Source: Myotis daubentonii (lineage: Eukaryota > Chordata > Mammalia > Chiroptera > Vespertilionidae). Taken from it: a DNA stretch of 64,000 bases. Shown in pieces: positions 1 to 10,160 of the stretch. Position 1 is the first letter of the stretch. The number at the start of each line of letters is the position of its first letter. Made by a program: the position numbers and the translations under genes. The notes beneath the pieces are model-generated. The model was given only the letters and a program-made list of their open reading frames with translations, had not been told where the DNA came from and ran no database searches. Location: contig NC_081842.1 in assembly GCF_963259705.1 (NCBI RefSeq), positions 183,338,349 to 183,402,348 of the forward strand. Direction: 5' to 3'.

Positions 1-429
1 CTCTTAAAAGCACTAATGGTTTTGCACCTATTTTTCTTTTCTTAAGTAATCTATTTGCACAATATGCAGGCTTAAGAAATTCTCTGCACTCTATATTTAT
101 CCAACTTGTCATGTTTTTCTGGACAAGCTCGAAGAGAAAACAATGAATATAAAGTTCTCTAGCCCACGCAAAACAGCATAAGGATAATTTTACTAATTTT
201 ACCATTTTTATGTATCAGAAGAAAATAATCTAGGATTTGGAGGTTCATGTTCCCTAAAAAATTTAGCTGATATGGAGAATTTTCCTATTATTTTCCCCAA
301 TTAGTTCACAACAAGAATGAATTGTTTTCCAAACCTATACATAAGTATTGCAAGAATAGCTCTGGATTCACAAAAATAGTTTTGTCCCCTGGATAATAAA
401 ATGAGAGATTTTTAGAGCTGAAAAGAACT
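1..429. other. Intron sequence, nothing identified
   Basis: AT-rich sequence within or beyond the last visible SCP2 intron. No reading frame, splice-bounded exon or clear repeat was recognised. Confidence 0.5.
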
Positions 430-560
430 TAGTCGTGTAAACACTGAGAAAAGGTAAGATTAAGTAATTTGTGAATGGTCACACAGCAGGCTAATTCCAG
501 AGCTGAAATTCGAACCCAAGTCTCCTGATTTACCTTTGTTTATCTTTCTACCAGACCAGC
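430..560 (-). repeat. Ancient MIR SINE remnant
   Basis: The stretch with aatggtcacacagcaggcta and gaaattcgaacccaagtctc matches the antisense MIR core ("ggtcacacagctag...gaacccaggtctg") from memory. It is degraded, and the ends are approximate. Confidence 0.6.
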
Positions 561-594
561 CATTAGCAGATCCTGAGTTAAGAATGGTCTCTCA

Positions 595-819
595 AAAACA
601 GCATCAGACTATCAATCCCCAGAGAGAAAGTAGGGGAGGGAGGGGGTAAGGGGGAGAGATCAACCAAAGGACTTGTATGCATGCATATAAGCCAAACCAT
701 TGGACAGGGACAACAGGGGGATGAGAGCATGGGGAGAGGGAGGGGGAGGTTGGGGGTTAATTGGAAATGAGGACACATTTGTAATACCTTAACCAATGAA
801 GAAATTAAAAAAAAAAAAA
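595..819 (+). mobile_element. L1 3' end fragment (5'-truncated)
   Basis: A G-rich L1 3' UTR with agatcaaccaaaggactt and a poly-A tail, like the 3' end of the full L1 at 19.5 kb. It is flanked by the near-perfect repeat agaatggtctctca (581-594) / agaattgtctctca (820-833), so it is a target-primed insertion. Confidence 0.8.
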
Positions 820-1046
820 AGAATTGTCTCTCAGGATAGACTGGTTTTCTCCTCCTGGAGGCAGAGCTTCACAGGCCTACTTACAAGGTCTATTCTTCTA
901 CCCACACCCCCGTCACAACTTCTGAGACACTGTCCTATATAAACCCCAACCTCCTCAAGAAATTTGAATGCCACTTCTCAGTTTCCAAGCAGTGTCTATA
1001 TATTTACAGGACATGTATCTTAACACTCTTTTAAAATAGGGAATGC

Positions 1047-1222
1047 TAGAGGCTTCCCACGCCCCTCCACCCCTCCCCACTTCCTTCTCCTCCCTCGCCT
1101 CCCTCGCTGGGGCCCTGTTTCCCCCCCCCCCCCCCCCCTCCACCCCAGGCCCGCTCCCACCTGGTCCGGGCCAGTAAAAAAATAAAAAATAAATAAAAAT
1201 AAATAAATAAATAAAATAAAAT
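1047..1222 (+). mobile_element. C-rich retroposed fragment of unknown source with A-rich tail
   Basis: A very C/T-rich body (including a run of about 20 C) ends in GGGCCAGT followed by an (AAATA)n tail. It is flanked by the perfect 14-bp duplication aaaatagggaatgc (1033-1046 and 1223-1236). The duplication and tail show L1-type retroposition. The body has no tRNA promoter boxes and does not match the other SINEs, so the source transcript is unknown. Confidence 0.75.
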
Positions 1223-1404
1223 AAAATAGGGAATGCCATACCCTGCAATGAAGTATGGTAGCAATCATCTCAGGTAAAAACTATAGTTTAACTTTAACCC
1301 TGATGTTTGGCTTATGTACCTATTTGCTTTGTTTAACAATGGACAGGTTATTTTGATTTTCTGAATTATATAAATCATCCCATTCGATTAAATGCCTTAT
1401 TGAT

Positions 1405-2170
1405 TGTAATGTGACTATCCCATGGGTTGTGGTCATACTGGTCTTAGAAAGCACATTTTCCTTTACCTGGGAAGGACAGCACAGTTATCCCAAGGTCAGA
1501 GGGCTCTAGACCCAAAACTGTAATTTAGATAACATGCCTAAGTTTAACACAGGTTACCCAAGGGCTCTAGATCAGGGGTCCTCAAACTACGGCCCGCGGG
1601 CCACATGCAAATACAAATATTGTATTTGTTCCCGTTTTGTTTTTTTGCTTCAAAATAAGATATGTGCAGTGTGCATAGGAATTTGTTCATAGTTTTTTTT
1701 TAAACTATAGTCCAGCCCTCCAACGGTCTGAGGGACAGTGAACTGGCCCCCTGTTTAAAAAGTTTGAGGACCCCTGCCTAGATAATGTGTTTACCCAAAA
1801 CTGTAATTTAGATAACATGCTGTTTCTGCTTCTGTAAACTGCTTTTTTGCAAACTAGGTTCCTCATTCCAGACCCGAGGACTCTAGATAATGTGTTTCTG
1901 TCAATTCAGTAACTCGGAGACCCAAAACTATAATTAATATGCTTAATTCTGCTTCTGTAAACTGCTTTTTTGCGAACCAGGTTCCTCATTCCAAACCCTG
2001 GGATATAATCGATACCTTTGTGATTTTTTGCCTATATAACCCTGGAGCTGCGACCATCTTGTTACTATGAGATTTGGGGAATGGCCCTTCATAGTCCCAG
2101 ATTGCAATAAATGTGACTCTTTAATTCGACTTCTTGAGGCGTCCTTCTGTGATTCGCGGGGTACATTACA
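1405..2170 (+). mobile_element. Solo endogenous-retrovirus LTR with direct repeats in U3
   Basis: It begins TGTAATGT and ends ACATTACA, a terminal inverted repeat. It has a TATA element (cctatataacc, near 2033), a polyadenylation signal (caataaatg, near 2105) and a typical short U5. The U3 contains three copies of a motif starting acccaaaact (1510, 1793, 1920), the last two about 127 bp apart. A hAT copy (1573-1775) sits inside. No clear target duplication and no internal viral genes were seen, so it is called a solo LTR. Confidence 0.65.
1573..1775 (+). mobile_element. Non-autonomous hAT transposon
   Basis: Terminal inverted repeats CAGGGGTCCTCAAACT and AGTTTGAGGACCCCTG, flanked by ctctagat and cctagata, an imperfect 8-bp duplication. 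The 203-bp internal part has no coding capacity. It inserted into the LTR at 1405-2170. Confidence 0.85.
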
Positions 2171-2324
2171 ACACATTCTGTGGATATAATCAAGTGCAGG
2201 GATTCAGAACAGGCCTCCCAAAGTGTGCCACTTAGGCATGTGAATTATTTTGAGCTGAAGGCAATCAAAACCCTATAGGCTCATGAGAAACATTGACCTC
2301 ATCCTTAAAGAATTTAAATCAGAA

Positions 2325-2500
2325 CCCTAACTGGTTTGGTGGACTGAAAGGTCCCAGGTTCGATTCCGGTCAAGGGCATGTACCTTAGTTGTGGGCACAT
2401 CCCCAGTAGGAGGAGTGCAGGAAGCAGCTGATCAATGTCTCTAACTCTCTATCCCTCTCTTCCTCTCTGTAAAAAAATCAATAAAATATATATTTAAAAA
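2325..2500 (+). mobile_element. Ves SINE with internal deletion
   Basis: tRNA-derived head (ccctaactggtttgg), B box ggttcgattcc, CT-rich 3' part and aatcaataaaata tail. The A-box part of the head (ctcagtggatagagcg) is missing. Confidence 0.9.
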
Positions 2501-2557
2501 AATTTTTTTTTTAATTTAGAGGCCTCTCCCATAATAAGATTTACCATGAGAAACAAC

Positions 2558-2738
2558 TTTTTTTTTTTTAAGTATGTTTTTACTGATTTGAGAGAGAGAG
2601 AGAGAGAGAAACATCGATCTATCGGCTGCCTTCTGCACACCCCCTACTGGGGATTGAGCTGGCAACCTGGGCATGTGCCCTGTGACCTCTTGGTGCATGG
2701 AAGGACGCTCAATCAACTGGGCCACACTGGTCAGGACA
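2558..2738 (-). mobile_element. Ves SINE
   Basis: Antisense copy: poly-T start, (GA)n, then the tRNA-like head ending near ccacactggtcagg. Its flanks gaaacaacttttt / gaagtaacttttt look like a diverged duplication. Confidence 0.85.
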
Positions 2739-3309
2739 GGAGAAGTAACTTTTTTGACCTTTCTATATGGCAGGGCAAACTAGTAATTACTGAACATCTG
2801 TTCTTTTTATTGCCCTGCAATGACCTTCCTCCCCTCTGAAGTCCCAAGGCACCTTACCTCATTCTTTAGCTCATAATGTTATATATACCTTATTTCCCCC
2901 TTTTTGTCTTTGAACCTCTCATATGTGTGGGTGTCTATGAGTCTCTCATGTATGTGGGGTCCCCATGCATACATATGTAATTAAATGTGGTCATTTTCTC
3001 ATGTTAATCTGTCTCATGTAGACTTATTAGGCTAGGCCAGCCGAAAGAACCTTGAGGGTAAAAGGAAGTTTTTCCCCACTCACATAACTATAGGCAAAAT
3101 TTAAAAATCTACCTGTTCATCACATTGTTATATAGGTAAAAACCTAGATAATCTGGAAATGAAATAACTGGGAAATGGTTGTATAAATTATGAACTATAT
3201 GACAAAGTACTATGTTCCTATTTAAAATGGTGTTTATAAAGTTATTTTTAACAATTTAGGAAAATGTTTATGATATTATCTTAGGAATGCAATGAGCCAA
3301 TCAGATAAC
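2739..3309. other. Intron sequence, nothing identified
   Basis: AT-rich intron with no recognised exon, repeat or RNA gene. Confidence 0.4.
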
Positions 3310-3590
3310 CATATACCCATCCATCCAACAAATTTATTGAATGTCTATTTTGTGCCAGACACTGCACAAGGTTCAGAAGATCCAGCAATAAGCAAGACTG
3401 GCATAGTCATTTCCCTCAGGAAGATGACAGTCTTAAGATGTAATTTATAATACAGTCTGATAACGCTGTGATAGGCATTAGCACAGGTGCGACAAGCACA
3501 CAGAGGAAGAATAGCTCTCATAGCTTGGTAGGTCAGTGAATGAGGACCAGATGAATAGACATCTAACCTGAATAAAGAGGAGCTAGCTAG

Positions 3591-3624
<34 letters not shown>

Positions 3625-3760
3625 TCATGAAGAGATTTGAGCATGTGCAAAGAAGGAATATAGCCTGCTGAAGGAATAGAAAGTTAAGTGAGACTAGAAA
3701 GTGTTCAAGACAGCCAATATGAGAATGAGAGGTAGGGGACAGGGAGGAGAGAGGGAGAAG
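3310..3760 (+). repeat. Ancient mammalian interspersed repeat, family not named
   Basis: Starts with ttattgaatgtctattttgt and gccagacactgcacaagg, a motif found throughout placental genomes; similar degraded copies occur near 10380, 42190 and 45080. A pure A tract of about 28 lies inside (3594-3621). I do not recall the family name with certainty. Confidence 0.45.
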
Positions 3761-3764
3761 CAGA

Positions 3765-4845
3765 GCCTCTGAGGGCAAGACTGAGAGCAGCCATAATTGC
3801 TAGCCCCGCCCTGTTGATCCCTTGGGACCCGCCCTGCCCAAGCCCTACAGGGAGACTTCTGCTGGATAGCCTCAGGCAAAGGCTAGATTAACACCTCCCT
3901 AGAGATCCAGGAGCCAGGAAGCCCAGAGGTCAGAGTGGAACCATAAAAGACACACTCAGGGGGCAGACTCAGTGAGCACCAAAGCCCCATCGAAGCAAGT
4001 CTAGCCCCAGAGAGGTGTCTCCAGCACAGAAGTTCTCCCACTGCAGACACAGCTGATTCTCACAGCCAATTGGCCTGAAGGTCAATTCCTCACAGTGATA
4101 ACTACAACAATCAAGGCTTAACTACAACAAGACTGTGCACAAAGCCCACAAGGGGGTGCACCAAGAGTGTCTACCTCAGGTAATTGGGACACTTAGCACA
4201 GAAAGGCACTCTAGCGACACAGCGAAGCATAAAAAATGCCGAGACAAAGAAACAGGACACAAACAACAGAATTGGAGGAAAGCAAACTGTTGGATATAGA
4301 GTTCAAAACCACACTTTTAAGGTCTTTAAAGAACTGTCTAGAAGCCGCTGATAAATTTAATAAGGCCCTCGAAAAGACTGGTGAGACCGCCGATAAATGT
4401 AGTGAGATCTTCAAGAAGACTGGTGAGACCGCCGATAAATGTAGTGAGATCTTCAAGAAGACTGGTGAGACCGCCAATAAATGTAGTGAGATCCTCAAGA
4501 AATCTAATGAGACCCTTGATGTTGTGATAAAGAATCAACTAGAAATTAAGCATACACTGGCTGAAATAAAAAATATTATATAGACTCCCAACAGCAGACC
4601 AGAAGGTCGCAAGAATAAAGTCAAAGATTTGAAATATGAAGAAGCAAAAAACACCCAACCGGAAAAGCAAAATGAAAAAAAGAATCCAAAAATATGAAGA
4701 TAGTGTAAGGAGCCTCTGGGACAGCTTCAAGTGTACCAACATCCGAATTATAGGGATGCCAGAAGATGAGAGAGAGCAAGATATTGAAAACCTATTGAAG
4801 AAATAATGACAGAAAACTTCCCCTACCTGGTGAAAGAACCAGACC
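3765..4845 (+). mobile_element. HAL1-like (ORF1-only L1) element, truncated copy 1
   Basis: The leader matches the copies at 20 kb and 34 kb (e.g. actcagggggcagactcag). The ORF1 start at 4236 reads [20 protein letters not shown] and continues 115 codons to a stop at 4581, which breaks the frame relative to the intact copy. The sequence then continues in other frames to about 4845, where it is joined to Helitron sequence. The coiled-coil region carries extra copies of a 42-nt unit (see the repeat entry). Confidence 0.8.
4376..4505 (+). repeat. 42-nt tandem repeat within HAL1-like ORF1 coiled coil
   Basis: Three successive 42-nt units encode TGETADKCSEIFKK, TGETADKCSEIFKK and TGETANKCSEILKK. 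Each is 14 residues, i.e. two heptads. The related copies at 21.2 kb and 33.1 kb lack these extra units. Confidence 0.9.
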
Positions 4846-5099
4846 TAAGCTGCAATCAGACATCCTTAGCGCTGCTGAGGAGGCAGGAGAGGCTCCCACC
4901 ACCACTGCTGTACTGGCAGCCATCAGCCTGGCTTGTGGCTGAGCAGAGCTCCCCCCTGTGAGAGCACACTGACCACCAGGGGGCAGCTCCTGCATTGAGC
5001 GTCTGCCCCCTGGTGGTCAGTGTGTGTCATAGTGACCAATCATTCCTAGTCTTTCTGCTGTTAGGGTCAGTTTGCATATTACCCTTTTACTATATAGGA
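4846..5099 (-). mobile_element. Non-autonomous HeliBat-type Helitron, 3'-truncated
   Basis: On the minus strand it starts TCCTATATAGTAAAAGGG at 5099, the usual 5' end, and matches the complete element at 28565-28919. The 3' terminal hairpin is absent at the 4845 junction. It contains an inverted pair of CCACCAGGGGGC motifs (4970-5019). Confidence 0.85.
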
Positions 5100-5478
5100 T
5101 AGAGGCCTGGTGCACGGGTGGGGGCCGGCTGGTTTGCCCTGAAGGGTGATCCGGATCAGGGTGGGGGTCCCGCTTGGGTGCCTGGCCAGCCTGGGTGAGG
5201 GGCTGATGGCTGTATGCAGCTGGCCACACCCCCTTCAGCGCTAAGGATGTCTGACTGCAGCTTAGGTCTGCTCCCCGCTGGCAAATGGACATCCCCCAAG
5301 GGCTGCCAGGCCGCCAGAGGGATGTCTGATTGCCATCTTAGCCCCAATCCCCCAGGGAGCAGGCCTAAGCCAGCAGGTGGTCATCCCCCAAGGGGTCCCA
5401 GACTGCGAGAGGGCACAGGCCGGGCTGAGGGGCCCCCTACCCCCGAGTGCACAAATTTTTGTGCACAGGGCCTCTAGT
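5100..5478. mobile_element. Helitron with 3'-type ends on both sides
   Basis: The left side begins agaggcctggtgcacg, the reverse complement of a Helitron 3' end. The right side ends with the palindrome gtgcacaaatttttgtgcac followed by CTAG|T, a 3' end in plus orientation. No 5' TC...ATGCAAAT end is present. The middle is GC-rich and has no recognised coding sequence. Confidence 0.7.
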
Positions 5479-5492
5479 CTTTTTATATAAAA

Positions 5493-6576
5493 ACTAGAGG
5501 CCTGGTGCACGAAATATGTGCATGGGTGCGGTCCCTAGTCCTGACCGGCAATCAAAGCATGAGCATCTGGCATGGAAGGGCAGGTCCCAGCTGACCTCTG
5601 GACCCTGGGCAGCACCTGGGCCCCCGGGCTCCCACGTGCCCGCCTCCACCTGAGTCACAGCACCCAGCACCCAAGTCCCCATGCGGAGATGTGGTGACTG
5701 TAGCCGGATACCGCGAGCCGGGGCGCAGCATGGGCCTCGAGGTCACCTTGCGGCGCCGCATGGAAGCTGAGCGGGCAGTGTACCCTCTCCCGGCCAACCA
5801 GCCTCGCAGACAGGCTCCTGCACGAACTCACAGGGAGCCCAACCGGCACCTGCAGTCCTGGCAGCTGTGGCAGGCTCACCCAAAAGAGGCCAAGCGGGTG
5901 CAGGGCGGGCTCCTCGGGGGGCACCTGACACCTGAGCGCAGGGGGCGGGGGAGGGGGGCTTACCCGGTGTGCCAACCCTGGAGTCCCAGGGAAGGGTAGC
6001 AGGGGGAGTGAGAGCGAGCTTGGCAGACACCCCACATTCTCACCACACCTCCGTCCCTGTCACCCCCGCCCCCAGGTAGCTGGCAAGAGGTCGCAGCCCC
6101 CCACTTGAGCACCATGGGAGGTTGGTCACCACCACCCACCCCCAATTCTCAATCCCAGCCTGCGGCCCGGCCGCAATCGGGTGATCAGGACCTGCCAGTC
6201 TCTGGTCACTGTTTGTGGGGTGATAGGTCAGGGCTGGGCCCCCGCCTAGCTCCCTCAGCACCTGGAAGCCGGGTGGCGGCCCTGCCCTCCAACGCCACTG
6301 CAGATCGCCATCTGTGGAGCGATCAGCGGGGCAATTGGGCCCCTGCTCGCACCCACCTTGGCCTGGTGCCCCCTGCTCACCTGCTTCACCATCCCACCTC
6401 GGTCCTGCTCTCATTGGAGCCCATTGGGGCCAGCAGCACCTCCACTACCACCCGCTGCCAGCACCATGTCACCAACGCCCGCCATGTTCCGCGCCGCCCC
6501 CTGGTGGTCAGCGCACATCATAGCGAGCGGTCAAATTCCCAGTCGAGGGGACAATTTGTATATTAGGCTTTTATTA
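5493..6576 (-). mobile_element. Non-autonomous HeliBat-type Helitron, GC-rich interior
   Basis: The plus-strand left edge ctagaggcctggtgcacg is the 3' end in minus orientation; the right edge near 6576 is the 5' end (TAATAAAAGCCTAATAT on the minus strand). A CTCF-like core gccccctggtggtca lies at 6494-6510. The long overlapping open frames inside reflect GC content; none resembles a known protein. Confidence 0.85.
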
Positions 6577-7303
6577 TCCTATCTAATAAAGAGGGAATAT
6601 GCTAATTGACCCTCACACTGTCACAAAGATGGTGGCAACCACAGCCAATAAGGAGGGATTATGCTGATTGAGTGCCCCGCACTCAAAGATGGTGGCGCCC
6701 ACAGCCAATAAGGAGGGAATATGCTAATTGACTGCCCCACCCTCAAAGATGGCAGCGCCACAGCCAATGAGTGAATATGCTAATTGCTGCCCCACCCTCA
6801 AAGATTGCAGTGCCCACAGCCAATAGGAGTGAATATGCTAATTGACTGCCCCATCCTCAAAGATTGCAGTGCCCACAGCCAATAAGGAGGGAATATGCTA
6901 ATTGCTGCCCCACCCTCAAAGATGGCAGTGCCCACAGCCAATAAGGAGGGAATATGCTAATTGACCGCCATGTCCTCAATGATGACAGTGCCCAAAGCTA
7001 CAAAATGGCAGTGCCCAGTCCCCCGTAGTCCTGCCAGGGTGGTGGGCACAACGCAAGGTCAGGCCCACTAGGCCCACTTCACGTGCCTCCAGAGTCCCCC
7101 AGTTCCCTCAGTCCCCCAGCAGCCCAGGGCCGGCCGAGTCTTGCGTTACCAGCAGTGGCAGCAGCAGAGGTGTGATGGCGCGTTGTCTTCCCCTCATCAC
7201 CGGGTCACCTTTCACCCCTGAGGGCTCCCAGACTGTGAGAGGGGGCAGGCCAGGCTAAGGGATCCCCCTCCAGTGCATGAATTTTCATGCACTGTGCCTC
7301 TAG
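6577..7303 (+). mobile_element. Non-autonomous Helitron with a ~60-bp tandem array
   Basis: Starts TCCTATCTAATAAAGAGGG and ends with the hairpin gtgcatgaattttcatgcac followed after eight bases by CTAG, then T. Seven units of about 60 bp (6596-7000), each with aatatgctaattg and cacagccaat, fill the first half. It sits back to back with the minus-strand Helitron that ends at 6576. Confidence 0.88.
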
Positions 7304-7626
7304 TATAGGATAATTAGCTTAGGACTCAACTACATAGATAAACAGTTTAGTTGCTATTGAAAACAAACCTTTCAAACATCCATCAAGCACTCTACTAAGT
7401 ACTGAAGCTATAAAGAATTCAAGGTGTACTATACAGTGGTAATAAAGATAAGTAATAAATGCTATGGAAAACCACAGAATGGAAACACTACAAGGTCTGT
7501 TACCTGAAATATTTTCTTCCTCCTGCTACCCCGAGCCCATAACTTTTCCTATACTTTTAAGACAGCCAAATACAAAGAAGTCAATTCAGCTTTAGTTTCA
7601 AATTAGACATCTAAAGGCCTCAGCAT

Positions 7627-8062
7627 GAGAGTCTTCTTTTTTACAGCTGCATAGTAGGCCACAGCTTTTCTATCCACATCTACTGATGGGTACCTTTGAG
7701 ACAGCATGGAAGGACCTGGAGAGTATCATGCTAAACAAAATAAGCCACTCAGAGAAAACAGTATCACATGATCTCACTCATATGTGGAATCTAATGAACA
7801 AAATAAACTGACGAACAAGACTGATCCAGAGACATAGAAGCATGGAACAGACTGATGAATCTCAGAGGAAAGGCAGGGCTAGGGGGGTTGGTGGGGAGAG
7901 ATTAACCAAAGAATTTATAAGCATATATGCATAACCCATGGACACACATGATAGTGTGGTGAAGGCCTGGGGGGACTGGGAATAGCTGAGGGGTGGAGGG
8001 GGTCCATGGGAAGTAAACGGGGGCATCTGTAATACTTTCAACAAGAAAGATAATTCAAAAAA
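7627..8062 (+). mobile_element. L1 3' end fragment (5'-truncated)
   Basis: Matches the last part of L1 ORF2 and the 3' UTR (gatctcactcatatgtgg; gagagattaaccaaagaatt). The duplication taaaggcctcagcat (7612-7626) / taaaggccttagcat (8063-8077) differs by one base, so the insertion is old but clear. Confidence 0.85.
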
Positions 8063-8102
8063 TAAAGGCCTTAGCATTGTGTTCTATTATTGGGGCCTGG
8101 CT

Positions 8103-8305
8103 TTTTTTTATTATTAAATATACTTTTATTGATTTCAGAGAGGAAGAGAGAAGGAGAGACTAAGATAGAAACATTAATGATCAGAGAGAATCATTGATCA
8201 GCTGCCTCCTACACACCTCACACTGGGGATCAAGTCCATGTGCCCTGACCAGGAATTGAACTGTGACCTCCTGGTTCAATTGAACTGAGCCATGCTGGCT
8301 GGGCA
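8103..8305 (-). mobile_element. Ves SINE
   Basis: Antisense copy with ttttattgatttcagag and a head ending gccatgctggctgggc. The flanking repeat gcctggcttttt is present on both sides. Confidence 0.9.
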
Positions 8306-8783
8306 GAGCCTGGCTTTTTGGGGAAAAAAAAAAAAAAGTTTTGCTGAGTTTCAAGGGGCAAAATGCTTTAATGGACTCAGCATACAATGAAAGATGAGTA
8401 TTTATGTAACAGCAGATTTTTCTTCCAAAAGTTATAAAATTATCAACCTAGAATGCTACCAAATGTAAAATACCATGTTAAAAAAAAGTAATATGATGAC
8501 ATTTTCAGACATACAAAGCTGAAAGGATTTGCCACCATACTGCAACATCCCCACTAAGAAATGTAAAAGGGAGTTCTTTAGGCAGAAGAAAAATAATAGC
8601 AGATGGGAATATGAATTTACACAAAGGAATGAAGAGCCCTGGGAGAGGTAGTAACTACATGGGTAAATATATAAGTTTTTTCTCTTATTGTTTAAATGTC
8701 TTTAAAAGATTATTTTTTGAACAAAAATAATAATTCATTGTGGGGTTTATAACATGTAGGGTATGGCAAAAGTAGGCTTACAG

Positions 8784-9020
8784 CCCTAGCTGGGTTGACT
8801 CAGTAGACAGAGGAGTGGATAGAAGGGTCCAGGGTTCAATTCCAATCAAGGGCACATACCAAAAAGTGGTTGCAGGCTCCTGGCCTTGGTAGGGGGCATA
8901 CAGGAGGCAACCAATTGATATGTCTCTCTCACATCGGTGTTTCCCTCTGTCTCTCCCTCTACCTTCCACTCTCTCTAAAAATCAATGGAAAAATATCCTC
9001 GGGTGAGCATTAAAAAAAAA
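8784..9020 (+). mobile_element. tRNA-derived Ves-like SINE
   Basis: Flanked by a perfect 16-bp duplication aaaagtaggcttacag (8768-8783, 9021-9036). Head ccctagctgggttgactcag; 3' part with ccctctgtctctccctcta and a poly-A tail. Confidence 0.9.
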
Positions 9021-9059
9021 AAAAGTAGGCTTACAGCTGTTTGTATGGAAAATAATAAA

Positions 9060-9236
9060 TCTATAGTAATAAAATTATACTATGCTAATTAGACCAGAAG
9101 TCCTTCCGGGTGACCTTCTAGATGAAGCTGGGGCTGGGAGGGAAGCCCAGGTCCCACTTGCCAGAGGGAAGCCGGTGCCGGCAGCTGGGGGAAGGAAGGC
9201 CTATTCTTGCACAAATTTTGTGCATCGGGCCTCTAG
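9060..9236 (+). mobile_element. Short non-autonomous Helitron
   Basis: Begins TCTATAGTAATAAAATTAT and ends with the hairpin tgcacaaattttgtgca followed by CTAG. The host site is aataaa|taataa, the A|T target that Helitrons use. Confidence 0.88.
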
Positions 9237-9295
9237 TAATAATATAAGAATAAACTGTTTCACATACTCACAACTATAAATCTACTTTGACCTGG

Positions 9296-10160
9296 CCAGT
9301 ATGCAAAAGAAATACTCACAGGAGATGGAAGTATACTATTAGTGAAGAGGTATAATATCATTTAAAGATAGACTATAATAAAACATAGAAAAATGGAATC
9401 ATAAAATAAATCCAAAAGGTGGCTGGAAAAAGGAAATAAACAGCTGGAACAAGAAAACACAGATAGTAAGATATTAAAATAAGAAAATAAAATATGGGAT
9501 ATACAGGCACAATCATCCTTTTCTCTCTCTTCCTTTTACTTGACAAGAGCAATAAAAGCCAGGACCTGCTCCCAGCTGGCTCTACCTGACAACAGGTAGT
9601 AAGAATAAACTCTCTCTCTTGTGCTCCATCTCTCCTGGCACTGAAGAATGTTCATTAGAGTCTAACGGTAAAATTTACCTCCCCTCACATCACAGTGGCA
9701 AAAATGCAAAATTCTAAGTAATAGGAATGAGGATGGGTGGCCTGTAGGATACAATGATAGGTGACATAGATGCTTTGGTAAAAAGCTATTAGGGTTACTG
9801 ACTTTTAGAGTCAGTATTGGATTTAGGTCTCGTCATCCATTTTCCTAAGAGGTTGTTGTTTGTTTTGTTGTAGTTTTTTTGGTAACCTCTTGTAGAGTAG
9901 AAGAAGAGCCAAGCTATGGTTTGAGTATGTGAGGTCCCCTGGCTAAAATTCCATTTATTCACATTTCATTTTCATCCAAATTCTTAACACCTAAGTTAAG
10001 ATCCTTAAGAGCATTAAAACATGCAAACAAAAATCACATGATAGAATAACATGTGTACCATTAAAAACTATGTGAATTCAGGAGGAGAAATAATCACATC
10101 CCACTGAGGGATCAAAGCATCATAGAATTAGAAAGGATCTAAGTGTTCTTCAAATCTCAG
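9296..10160. other. Intron sequence, nothing identified
   Basis: AT-rich intron. No exon, RNA gene or clear transposon was recognised. Confidence 0.4.

Larger units (their letters stand above)
8759..9295 (+). mobile_element. Mariner MITE (Hsmar2/MADE2-like), interrupted twice
   Basis: The outer parts read ggcaaaagtaggcttacag ... taagaataaactgtttcaca ... caactataaatctactttg, an inverted-repeat MITE also present at 45628-45728. A SINE (8784-9020) and a Helitron (9060-9236) split it. The family assignment comes from memory of the human mariner TIR. Confidence 0.65.

Noticed and set aside
5655..6566. Several overlapping open frames of 95-153 codons
   Set aside because: All lie in a GC-rich Helitron, occur in four or more frames and show no protein family signature.
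6596..7000. CRISPR-like spaced repeats
   Set aside because: The units are contiguous ~60-bp tandem copies without unique spacers, in a mammalian Helitron.
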